Assembly: GCA_001414325.1 (NCBI GenBank)
Contig: LLKB01000001.1
Location: forward strand, 1,059,699-1,123,698
DNA from: Butyribacter intestini
Lineage (GTDB): Bacteria; Bacillota; Clostridia; Lachnospirales; Lachnospiraceae
Length of the DNA: 64,000 nucleotides
Reading direction: 5' to 3'
A model generated the notes under the pieces. The model saw only the letters and a list, made by a program, of their open reading frames with translations. It was not told the origin of the DNA and searched no databases. Positions within the stretch are counted from its first letter, which is position 1. Each line of letters starts with the position of its first letter. Position numbers and translations under genes: made by a program. Below are positions 27,747 to 36,400 of the stretch, piece after piece.

Positions 27747-27780
27747 TTTTTACTCCTTAATTTGTCAAATATATTCAGCT

Positions 27781-28125
27781 AAAATAAATGTCAGCTCGTA
27801 AACTGGTTTCCTCGCTGTTCGTTTCACTCATATATTTTTTCTCCCTCTGTTTTGCATACAAGTATGCAACAGAGTTTTAAAAAATATATTCATTCAAAAT
27901 AAATGTCAGCTCGTAAACTGGTTTCCTCGCTGTTCGTTTCACTCATATATTTTTTCTCCCTCTGTTTTGCATACAAGTATGCAACAGAGTTTTAAAAAAT
28001 ATATTCATTCAAAATAAATGTCAGCTCGTAAACTGGTTTCCTCGCTGTTCGTTTCACTCATATATTTTTTCTCCCTCTGTTTTGCATACAGGTATGCAAC
28101 AGAGTTTTAAAAAATATATTCATTT
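27781..28125. repeat. Three tandem copies of a 115-bp unit
   Basis: Units begin at 27781, 27896 and 28011, spacing exactly 115 bp. They are identical except for a hairpin-loop base in the third (ACAAGT to ACAGGT) and changes at the outer edges. Each unit holds an imperfect hairpin CTCTGTTTTGCATAC/GTATGCAACAGAG. On the minus strand GGGAG lies 9 bases before an ATG opening an 18-codon frame, MSETNSEETSLRADIYFE (starts 27831, 27946, 28061). The array begins right at the stop of the small protein gene at 28124. It fills nearly all of the 27747-28123 gap. Confidence 0.85.
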
Positions 28126-28354
28126 ATTTTGCAAATTCTACAATGACGTAATAGCCGCGTTCTGTGTGTTTTATTTCTTTTACGATTCCATCCCTGTCCT
28201 CTATTCGCTCGTTTACTTTAAAACAACCGGACATTGCTACCGCCGGCTCTATTATATAACTGTAATTTAATGCTGTTTTCTTTTCGCTTACATGGACACT
28301 GTCACCTTCTTTTACAAGACCGGGTCGTTCCATTTTAAATGTCATCTCTCTCAT
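28124..28354 (-). CDS. Small conserved-looking hypothetical protein, 76 aa
   Basis: 76 residues, mostly beta-strand-like: MEMTFKM-type start then RPGLVKEGDSVHVSEKKTAL, and a C-terminal half RIEDRDGIVKEIKHTERGYY that reads like a small OB/SH3-type barrel, with no membrane helix and no cysteine cluster. The reading frame has AAAGGGAAA upstream. It lies 83 bp after the J-domain gene on the same strand, so it may be the last gene of that module. Its stop abuts the tandem 115-bp array. I do not recognise a family. Confidence 0.6.
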   Translation of the reverse strand: MREMTFKMERPGLVKEGDSVHVSEKKTALNYSYIIEPAVAMSGCFKVNERIEDRDGIVKEIKHTERGYYVIVEFAK

Positions 28355-28437
28355 TATATATAAGTTTCCCTTTCTTTATAAATATCTTTTATTTTTGTTT
28401 TATCTTTTCAGACAACATCTGAAACTATAAATCCACA

Positions 28438-29100
28438 TTATATAAACCATCCTGAACCATTCATACAGCAATTACACAGAGCATATGTCAGACAGAGTTT
28501 CATACAAAACCCTCCATCAGCCTCCCCCGGAGTGTCATATGAATGATGTATATCCTCATACCAGATGTTTCCTGTTTCCAGCCTTCTTACAAGTGTCACA
28601 TACTGTATATTTTCAGGCTCCATTTCCATAGCCTGTCTTGCCTGTTCAAGTGCGATTATATCATTTCCCAGTCCTACATTTGCCATTGCACTAAGATAAT
28701 ACCACTGTCCATTCTTCTCGTTCATCTGATTAAGAACATTCAGTGCTTCTCTATAATATCTGTTTGCTATATAATTTGAAGCCGCCCTTAAGTGCATATT
28801 GTATTCTTCATTTTCACTATCAGATGAACTTGAAAAACCTGTTCCAAAGCCTGAATAATATCCACTATTACCGGCATCACCGTATCCAAAGCCACCTGCA
28901 TATCCTCCATTTTCACGCTCATCCATTATCTGGTGATATGCCTGCTGGATTTCCTTAAATTTATCTTCTGCCTCTTTTTTATTCGGATTGTTTATGTTGG
29001 CATCCGGATGATATTTTCTGCTCAAATTTCTATATGATTTTTTTATTTCTTCCTGTGAAGCCGAACGTGATACCCCAAGTACCTTGTAGGGATCCATCAT
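28438..29100 (-). CDS. J-domain (DnaJ-like) protein with TPR-like middle and Cys-rich tail
   Basis: About 220 residues. An N-terminal J-domain (residues 1-65) with the DnaK-stimulating HPD in [10 protein letters not shown] Gly/Tyr/Ser linker follows ([20 protein letters not shown]), then helical repeats that look like TPR ([37 protein letters not shown]). The C-terminus [20 protein letters not shown] carries five cysteines in a hydrophobic stretch. There is no zinc-finger domain, so it is not canonical DnaJ. GGAGG precedes the ATG at 29100, which overlaps the stop of the DUF5685 gene. The tail could be acylated, bind metal or insert in a membrane; I cannot tell. Confidence 0.85.
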   Translation of the reverse strand: MMDPYKVLGVSRSASQEEIKKSYRNLSRKYHPDANINNPNKKEAEDKFKEIQQAYHQIMDERENGGYAGGFGYGDAGNSGYYSGFGTGFSSSSDSENEEYNMHLRAASNYIANRYYREALNVLNQMNEKNGQWYYLSAMANVGLGNDIIALEQARQAMEMEPENIQYVTLVRRLETGNIWYEDIHHSYDTPGEADGGFCMKLCLTYALCNCCMNGSGWFI

Positions 29101-29969
29101 ATTTTCCTCCAATCCGGATTGTCAGTTTTTAAGTTATCCTTATCTGCTGCACTTAATATCCTGTTGTATTTCTGCCACACTCCCGAATATATTATATTAT
29201 CTAATATTCCGGAATTTTCGACAATAGGCAGCCTGTCGTATGCCCTGCCGGCTTTAGACATCATCATTACAAATATATCATGCATATAATCGTCAAATTT
29301 TTCCCTTTTCTGCTCCTTTAACCTGATGAGTGGATTGTAACAATCCTTTTTTTCATCTTCATTCATATCTTCATACGCATCGAGAAGATAAATAAATTTT
29401 CCAAGATAAAATCCTATCTTTTTAAGAATTTCCGACCATTCATCATTTTTATATTCAAATATTGCCTCACAAATTTTCCCAAAATATCCTGATACCTCAT
29501 CAAGATCTTGACTCTGTGCTTTTTCAGCCATATACAAACTTGCAAGATTTTCCAAAATTATATTTGTTTTTTCTTCATAGCGTAATGCAATGCTTTTTTC
29601 TTTCTTCTTAAGCAATTTTCCATAAACCACTTTAAGAAATTTTTTTTCATCATTCCAATCATCCATGCACTTATAATATGTCATGAGAACATTCATGTCA
29701 GCCGCATAATCAATATATTCTGATATGACATAGCGATGCTTTTTTTTAGGATGTGCAACACACCTGCACTCCGACATATCTGCAGGCTCATCCTCATAAA
29801 GAGATGAAAGCAGCAATCCCAAAAATGTCATATCATATGTCAGCGATATTTGACCTCTAAGCCCTGCATATTTTTTTAGGCTTTGACATAATCCACAATA
29901 AAATTCATGATAATGTTTAAATTCTTTAACTTTTAATTCATCATAATTTGGAATGATATAACCAAACAA
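29097..29969 (-). CDS. DUF5685-type protein with two Asp-rich motifs
   Basis: 290 residues, largely helical. Four N-terminal cysteines: YCGLC (25, 28) and CRC (68, 70). Two acidic motifs are spaced like those of helical prenyl synthases: DDWND (103-107) in [12 protein letters not shown], and DAYEDMNED (197-205) in [16 protein letters not shown] followed by CYNPL. In squalene/phytoene-synthase-type enzymes DDxxD and a second DxxxD pair hold the Mg-diphosphate, and NP often follows the second. That likeness is my reading, not an established function. It is translationally coupled to the J-domain gene downstream and separated by 5 bp from the zinc-ribbon membrane gene upstream. Confidence 0.7.
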   Translation of the reverse strand: MFGYIIPNYDELKVKEFKHYHEFYCGLCQSLKKYAGLRGQISLTYDMTFLGLLLSSLYEDEPADMSECRCVAHPKKKHRYVISEYIDYAADMNVLMTYYKCMDDWNDEKKFLKVVYGKLLKKKEKSIALRYEEKTNIILENLASLYMAEKAQSQDLDEVSGYFGKICEAIFEYKNDEWSEILKKIGFYLGKFIYLLDAYEDMNEDEKKDCYNPLIRLKEQKREKFDDYMHDIFVMMMSKAGRAYDRLPIVENSGILDNIIYSGVWQKYNRILSAADKDNLKTDNPDWRKI

Positions 29970-29974
29970 GCATA

Positions 29975-30382
29975 TCAGCTCCTTTTTATAAATTCAGTCT
30001 TGCATCTCGGACAGGTAATGGCAATACGACCCTTTCCTTTTGGCACTCTTATACTCTGTTTACAATTCGGACACTTATATATGTGATGTGTTCTTCTCTG
30101 TACCATATGAGCTTTCTTTCTTGCGGCAAAATTTTTAAACCTGCCGTAATATCTCATAAATGTCTCATTTTCCGCATACCGCTTGTTTATATTTTTTGAT
30201 AATATCCTGACATAAGCATATACTATCAGAACCAAAGTAACCGTATTAAATATCATACGCACTAATGGAATTCTTATAAACATCTCTAAAACCATAAGTA
30301 CAACGGCTGCCATCACCAGAAAGTTACTAAACTGATCCACTCCATATCTACCCTGCATAAATCTGGCAATTTTTTCTCTCAT
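29975..30382 (-). CDS. Membrane protein with C-terminal zinc ribbon
   Basis: About 135 residues. Two hydrophobic helices near residues 20-55 (NFLVMAAVVLMVLEMFI; MIFNTVTLVLIVYAYVRIL) are followed by a basic cytoplasmic region and a zinc ribbon CPNC-x17-CPRC at the end. GKGRIAITCPRC is the usual ribbon strand. AAAGGG precedes the ATG at 30382. It is the first gene of a tightly packed unit with the DUF5685 and J-domain genes (5-bp gap, then overlap). The ribbon may bind nucleic acid or a protein partner at the membrane. Confidence 0.7.
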   Translation of the reverse strand: MREKIARFMQGRYGVDQFSNFLVMAAVVLMVLEMFIRIPLVRMIFNTVTLVLIVYAYVRILSKNINKRYAENETFMRYYGRFKNFAARKKAHMVQRRTHHIYKCPNCKQSIRVPKGKGRIAITCPRCKTEFIKRS

Positions 30383-30612
30383 AATATCAAGCCCTTTCAA
30401 AACGATATGTTAATTACCATACTTCTAATTTGCCCAACATTAAAATCTTATATAATATGTCGGAAAAACCGTTTGTATGACTTTCTATATTATATATTAT
30501 CGCATTGTGGCTAAAATACAATGTATCTAATTATGAACAATTATTAAATATATATAAACTGTCTTTTCTATTTATAATCATTGCCTGCATATGCAATACA
30601 GTGCAAGAACAA

Positions 30613-32340
30613 TCAGCCGTTTTCTCCTTTTTCAATTATACGGTATGCCTGTTTTTCTATATACTCATATGATGTCATATAATTTATGCCATCCTCAGAC
30701 GGCTCATATTTAATCTCTATCCTATCCCCGACATTCAGTTTTATAAGCTGTTCATTATCCGCAAATGCCTGCTTATATACATCTCCATCCGAATCTTTAA
30801 CATACACCATTGTTCCATCATCCGTATCAATATATTTCACATCAGACACAACAATATCTTTTGTCTCAGAGAGTTTGTCAACATCACCTGATTTTCCGCT
30901 CTTTGCAAGCATCTTTTTATAGTTCGTAAAAACTTCTGTCTGTGATGTTGCCGTTGCGACCATGTTATACTGCGACACATTTACCATAGCGTACATTTTT
31001 ACAAGTCCGCCGGCATCCTTTAATACCATAATATATGTTGGTACACCTGCAACATTTATAAGACTCGGAAAAGACGCCTTGTATCCCTTTTCCTGCACCT
31101 CTCCTTCTGCAGCAGACATTGCCGAATGTTCTTCCGCACCTGATACTTTATAGTATTTTGCCTCGGATGTTCTCTGGTTCATCATAACAAAACCGATATT
31201 TGACTGGTCTCCATTCACTGATGTAACACCTGTATAAATCCACACATCATCACCGATTATCTTATAACCAAAATCATCAGTTGTCTGCTTACATCCTTTC
31301 TGACCTATCACACTGTTTATATAACCATCTGAAAGCACTCCGTACCAGTTGTATTTTTTCTCAAGCAAATGTCCATTGTAAACATTGTCAACCCAGCTTG
31401 GAATATTGTTTATACCATAATAGCGACAATCGCCACTCACCGGATCGCATATTATAACACCATTTACATCCACACCGCCAAACAGACCTATTTTTGCAGT
31501 CACCGTCGGACAGATATAATATGGCTTTCCGCTGTCATCAACCTCAAAATTATAACCGCTTATTATCTTGGTCGGATATTTTAGCTGTACATGTCTTTCA
31601 AGATTATAATTAAAATAAGCTGACGGAACATACTTCATTCCCTTGTCAAGTGCAACATACTCTGCATTTGAATTTACCGGATTTATCTTTACATATCCAG
31701 GTATTCCCTTGCTTCTGTTGTTCCACCATTTAAAGAAACTTGCATATTTAAGTGCAGAAACCTTAAATGGCTTTTTCTCAACACTTATCTGCATATATGC
31801 ATCCTCCACCTCATACTGGCTTACAACATCTGAGAGTGAGCCAATCTTTCTATTACCAAATATCTTTGCACTCGCCGTATCCATAAGTGCTATATCTGTA
31901 ATCTGGTCTGTCTCCTCAATATCTTTTGCAAAATCGTAAGTCTTAACTTTAAGCATATTAGAATATGACTTTGCACGGAACAATTTAAGACCTGCCACAG
32001 AGCCAATTACAAATATGAGCACAGCCAGAACAGCAAGTGTCCAACAAAGTCTTGTCATAAATGACATCTTTTTTTCCCTAAATGCTTCAACAACATTTGA
32101 TGACATTGCATTTTTGAGCTGATTTAATGCAAATATGCATCCGAGGGCTATAAATAATACCACCACTGCCCCCCAAAAAGATTCCAGATGAATGTTTATC
32201 GCCGGGAAAAAAGCATAATAATATGCCCCAGCCAGCACAATAAGTAAAATCGTCAATATAGCATAAACTTTCTTTTTAATACTCATATCAATATTTTCCT
32301 TTTTCTTTTTATTTTTCTTCTTGTCTTTTTTCTTTCCCAT
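30613..32340 (-). CDS. Unknown membrane-anchored protein, three helices and large domain
   Basis: About 575 residues, unrecognised. It starts with a Lys-rich cytoplasmic tract (MGKKKDKKKNKKKKEN), then helices VYAILTILLIVLAGAYYYAF, FWGAVVVLFIALGCIFAL and LCWTLAVLAVLIFVIGSV, then about 420 residues outside. The outer part repeats features such as DGYINSVIGQKGC, IGFVMMNQRTSEAKYYKVSG and EEHSAMSAAEGEVQEKGYKA, and ends in a small beta domain (VVSDVKYIDTDDGTMVYVKD). The ATG at 32340 has AATGAGGA upstream; the frame is open 15 codons further without a ribosome site. The gene stands alone, 231 bp upstream of the zinc-ribbon gene. Confidence 0.7.
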   Translation of the reverse strand: MGKKKDKKKNKKKKENIDMSIKKKVYAILTILLIVLAGAYYYAFFPAINIHLESFWGAVVVLFIALGCIFALNQLKNAMSSNVVEAFREKKMSFMTRLCWTLAVLAVLIFVIGSVAGLKLFRAKSYSNMLKVKTYDFAKDIEETDQITDIALMDTASAKIFGNRKIGSLSDVVSQYEVEDAYMQISVEKKPFKVSALKYASFFKWWNNRSKGIPGYVKINPVNSNAEYVALDKGMKYVPSAYFNYNLERHVQLKYPTKIISGYNFEVDDSGKPYYICPTVTAKIGLFGGVDVNGVIICDPVSGDCRYYGINNIPSWVDNVYNGHLLEKKYNWYGVLSDGYINSVIGQKGCKQTTDDFGYKIIGDDVWIYTGVTSVNGDQSNIGFVMMNQRTSEAKYYKVSGAEEHSAMSAAEGEVQEKGYKASFPSLINVAGVPTYIMVLKDAGGLVKMYAMVNVSQYNMVATATSQTEVFTNYKKMLAKSGKSGDVDKLSETKDIVVSDVKYIDTDDGTMVYVKDSDGDVYKQAFADNEQLIKLNVGDRIEIKYEPSEDGINYMTSYEYIEKQAYRIIEKGENG

Positions 32341-32436
32341 ACCAATCCTCATTTCTTTCTTTAATTCATTTGAAAAATATCTCATTCCGTAACAAGACTG
32401 TCCGTATATAACAAATAATATTAGCCGGTATTTCGT

Positions 32437-32525
32437 CGCCGCCAGTATTTAATCAGCCTTTTTTGCTGATTTATGTACTGCTGCGAGCGACAGCATAGCG
32501 AAAGCGTGCCAGCGGTATTATTTTG
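32437..32525. other. Structured intergenic sequence of unknown role
   Basis: AATCAGC/GCTGATT forms a stem around a CTTTTTT loop, extended outside by GTCGC-CG-CCAGTA and TACTG-CTGC-GAGCGAC, followed by a small hairpin-like AGCGAAAGCG. The GC-rich outer stem in an AT-rich gap and the good pairing suggest a structured RNA or palindromic element. I found no second copy in this window. Confidence 0.35.
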
Positions 32526-32574
32526 TTATATTCTGATAATCATCACAACCTGCATTATATTTTGCAATGCTGAA

Positions 32575-32772
32575 TTAACCGTTAATCCTCTTATCCAGTT
32601 TTTTGATAAGTTCGTTCACATCAACCGAATGAACATTACAAGCCTGCCCTATAGTCTCCTTTGCCGAAGACGGACACCCCACGCAGTTCATCCCTACCTC
32701 CTTAAAATCCTCTATCGTATCAGGATAAAATCTAAGCAACGCTCCTATAAGTGAATACTCTGTTACAACCAT
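32575..32772 (-). CDS. DUF1858 domain protein
   Basis: 65 residues matching the DUF1858 fold: opening helix LIGALLRFYPDTIEDFKEVG, the motif MNCVGCPSSAKETIGQAC (CxxCP plus a third Cys), then VDVNELIKKLDKRI. Domains of this type occur alone or fused to hybrid-cluster and other redox proteins; the cysteines could bind metal or a redox partner. GGAGG precedes the ATG. It is a single gene upstream of the tRNA-Gly cluster on the same strand. Confidence 0.85.
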   Translation of the reverse strand: MVVTEYSLIGALLRFYPDTIEDFKEVGMNCVGCPSSAKETIGQACNVHSVDVNELIKKLDKRING

Positions 32773-32884
32773 TTTAATCCTCCATTCCAGTTTAAGGTAC
32801 TCTCGGTATCTCTTTTAGATAAAATAATATAATGATTTGAAAAAAGGGCAAAACTTAAATGTTTCACCCTGGTAATAATCAAAA

Positions 32885-32956
32885 AGCACGAGACGGGATT
32901 CGAACCCGCGACCCTCGCCTTGGCAAGGCGATACTCCACCACTGAGCCACTCGTGC
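32885..32956 (-). tRNA. tRNA-Gly(GCC), copy 3 in transcription order
   Basis: Minus strand GCACGAGTGGCTCAGTGGTG onward; anticodon loop TTGCCAA gives anticodon GCC, with acceptor GCACGAG/CTCGTGC and T-loop GGTTCGAATCC. The discriminator is T and CCA is not encoded. Confidence 0.95.
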
Positions 32957-33153
32957 ATTTTTAAATATGTAATTGTAAGACTGACTCAAATATCTTTAGA
33001 TACTCAAATCTCATCTCAAGCACGAGACGGGATTCGAACCCGCGACCCTCGCCTTGGCAAGGCGATACTCCACCACTGAGCCACTCGTGCATTTTTGAAT
33101 ATGTAATTGTAAGACTAAACTCAAATATCTTTAGATACTCAAATCTTATCTTA
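32957..33153. repeat. Near-identical spacers of the tRNA-Gly array
   Basis: The spacers 32957-33018 and 33091-33153 share ATTTTT(A/G)AATATGTAATTG and CTTTAGATACTCAAATCT and differ in only a few bases. With the tRNA they form a tandem array, probably made by recent unequal recombination. Confidence 0.8.
33019..33090 (-). tRNA. tRNA-Gly(GCC), copy 2
   Basis: Identical to the copies on either side over its full length; anticodon GCC. The spacers on both sides are about 62-63 bp and nearly identical, so the unit of duplication is about 135 bp. Confidence 0.95.
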
Positions 33154-33225
33154 AGCACGAGACGGGATTCGAACCCGCGACCCTCGCCTTGGCAAGGCGA
33201 TACTCCACCACTGAGCCACTCGTGC
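33154..33225 (-). tRNA. tRNA-Gly(GCC), copy 1
   Basis: Identical tRNA-Gly with anticodon GCC, the first transcribed. The sequence just upstream (33226-33320) is AT-rich and holds no tRNA. Confidence 0.95.
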
Positions 33226-33323
33226 ATTTATCCTGCCTGCGAGCTGTCCGCCGCAAGCAAGATATATATTACATGAAAGTCTTGTGCTTGTCAACACTTT
33301 TTTTTAATTTTTTTATATTTTTT

Positions 33324-33409
33324 GTAACAGTTCATCCATAAAAAGATAATTGGCAATACAATGAGCTTGTTCATTGTATGCTAAATTCTCTTTTTATGGC
33401 AGAATACCT
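33324..33409. repeat. Truncated copy of the GTAAC miniature element at the purL 3' end
   Basis: Starts GTAACAGTTCATCCATAAAA, continues through the stem arms CAATACAATGAG/TTCATTGTATGC and CTTTTTATGG, and stops at CCTCTA, the purL stop codon. The right half is missing, exactly as in the copy at 2979-3054. It is a likely terminator for purL. Confidence 0.65.
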
Positions 33410-36400
33410 CTACTTAAAGTATGACACACCTGATTCAAAGATATGCTGGTTCTGGTTTCCAACAATATTTATAGCTACGCTGTCACCTATTCTCTCTGAA
33501 TGAGCCATCTTTCCAAGCACTCGTCCATCAGGGCTCGTGATACCCTCAATAGCTGCATATGAACCGTTTGGATTGTAATCCTCATCCATTGTAGGAACTC
33601 CGTTAAGGTCTACATATCTTGTCGCAACCTGACCGTTTGCAAACAGGTTGTCTATCACATTCTTAGGTGCTACAAAACGACCCTCACCATGTGATGCAGG
33701 TATAGCGTAAACTCCGCCAAGTTCTGCTTTCATAAGCCATGGTGATTTGTTTGTGACAACCTTTGTATATACAGACTTAGATATATGACGACCTATGCTG
33801 TTTGTAGTGAGCGTAGGTGCATTTTCTGTCTGTGGCTTAATCTCACCAAACGGTACAAGTCCGAGTTTGATAAGAGCCTGGAAACCGTTACAGATACCAA
33901 GTGCAAGTCCGTCTCTCTTCTGTAAGAGTTCATGTACCGCTTCCATAATCTTTGGATTTCTAAAAATAGAAGCGATAAACTTAGCTGAACCGTCAGGCTC
34001 ATCACCTGCACTGAAACCGCCTGAGAACATAAGTATCTGAGACTCTTTTATCGCTGCCTCAAATGCATTTACTGACTCTACTATCTGGCTTTCTGTCATG
34101 TTTTTAAATACGACTGTCTTTACATCTGCACCTGCAAGTTCAAATGCTTTTGTTGTGTCATATTCACAGTTTGTACCAGGGAATACCGGTATAAATACCT
34201 TAGGTCTTGCAACCTTGTTCTTTGCCGTGTAAACAGTTTTTGCATCGAAAAGTTTGTCCTCAAGTTCAATCTGTTCAACATCTGAGCGTGTAGGGAATAC
34301 ACTCTCAAGTTTGCCTGTCCAGTTCTCAAGTGCTTCTTTCATTGAAATTACTGCATCACCATATACAAATTCGGCATCGTCTGTTACAAGAGCAATCTTC
34401 TTGTACTCTGCCATAATCTTATCAAGGTCATCTGCTGACACTTCAGCTATGATAGAACCATATTCTTTAGCGAATAATTCGTCCCTGTCTACACTCTCGT
34501 CAATCTTTACTCCAAGTCCGTTACCAAATGCCATCTTGCTGACAGCCTCACAGATACCGCCGAAACCTACGGCATATGCTGAAACAATAACTTTTGATTT
34601 TATCATATCTGTTATCTTTGAGTAGAGTGACATAAGTTTATCATAAACAGGAAGTGAGTATTTGTCTTTTTCAATATCAAATTTAACTAATACATTTCCG
34701 GCTTTCTTAAGTTCAGGTGATACTACATCCCCGGTCTTTGCAATATCAACGGCAAATGAGCAGAGTGTCGGAGGCACATCAATATCATTGAATGTTCCTG
34801 ACATACTGTCCTTACCGCCTATTGAAGGAAGTCCGAGTTTTATCTGTGCATCATATGCACCTAAGAGTGCTGCCATAGGCTCACCCCAGCGTTTTGGATC
34901 TTCTCCAAGTCTTCTGAAATATTCCTGGAATGTAAATCTTATCTTACTGTAATCTCCACCTGCCGCAACAATCTTTGCAACAGAAGAAATAACCGCATAT
35001 ACAGAACCGTGATATGGACTCCAGCTTGCAAGATATGGGTCAAGTCCGTAACTCATCATCGTAACAGTATCGCATTTGCCCTCTGACATAGGAAGTTTTG
35101 CGACCATAGACTGAGTCGGTGTAAGCTGATATTTTCCGCCATATGGCATATATACGCTCGCTGCACCGATAGAACTGTCAAACATCTCAACAAGCCCTTT
35201 CTGTGAGCATACATTTAAGTCTGATAATGTATCAAGCCATGCTTTCTTTACATCTGTTGTATCTTTCTTTTCATCAAAATAGTTTGCTTTCTCATCAGGC
35301 ATAGTTACAACTACATCTGTCTCCTGGTGTGCACCGTTCGTATCAAGGAATGCTCTTGAAAGGTCTACGATAACCTTATCTCTCCATGAAAGCACAAGTC
35401 TAGGTTCTTCTGTAACCTCGGCAACTGCCACTGCCTCAAGATTTTCTTCCTCGGCATACTTAAGCATCTTGTCAACATCTTTACTGTCAACTACAACTGC
35501 CATACGCTCCTGTGACTCTGAAATTGCAAGTTCTGTTCCGTCAAGACCGGCATACTTCTTTGGTACCTTGTCAAGATTTACTTTAAGTCCGTCTGCAAGT
35601 TCTCCGATAGCTACTGAAACTCCACCGGCACCAAAGTCATTACACTTTTTGATGATAGAACTTACTTCTTCTCTTCTGAAAAGACGCTGAATCTTTCTCT
35701 CTGTAGGTGCATTACCTTTCTGAACTTCTGCTCCACATACATCAATAGACTTTGTAGTATGTGCCTTTGAAGAACCTGTAGCACCACCGATACCATCACG
35801 ACCTGTACGACCTCCGAGAAGAATGATAATATCTCCCGGATCAGAATTTTCACGGATAACATTGCGTCTTGGAGCAGCACCCATAACGGCACCTATCTCC
35901 ATTCTCTTTGCAACATAGTTCGGATGATATATCTCATTTACAAGACCTGTTGCAAGTCCTATCTGGTTTCCGTATGAACTGTATCCCTTTGCGGCACCCG
36001 TTACTATCTTTCGCTGTGGAAGTTTTCCCGGAAGTGTATCTTTCATAGATACCGTAGGGTCTGCCGCACCTGTCACACGCATAGCCTGATATACATAACC
36101 ACGGCCTGAAAGCGGATCACGGATAGCACCGCCAAGACAAGTAGCTGCACCACCGAAAGGCTCTATCTCTGTCGGATGGTTGTGTGTCTCATTTTTAAAG
36201 AAGATAAGCCACTCTTCAGTTTTTCCGTCTATTTCAACAGGAACTACTATAGAGCAGGCATTTATCTCATCTGACTCCTCCATATCATCGAGTTTTCCGT
36301 CAGCTTTGAGTTTACGCATACCCATAAGTGCAATATCCATAAGCGAAACATATTTGTCAGGTCTGTCCTTGAAAAGTTCTTTTCTTGCAGCTTCATACAT

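Noticed and set aside
27781..28125. CRISPR array
   Set aside because: The 115-bp units are directly adjacent with no unique spacers, and no cas gene is near.
32961..33227. 88-codon minus-strand frame with a repeated MHEWLSGGVSPCQGEG block
   Set aside because: It reads through two tRNA-Gly genes and their spacer; the repeat is the tRNA sequence, not a protein.
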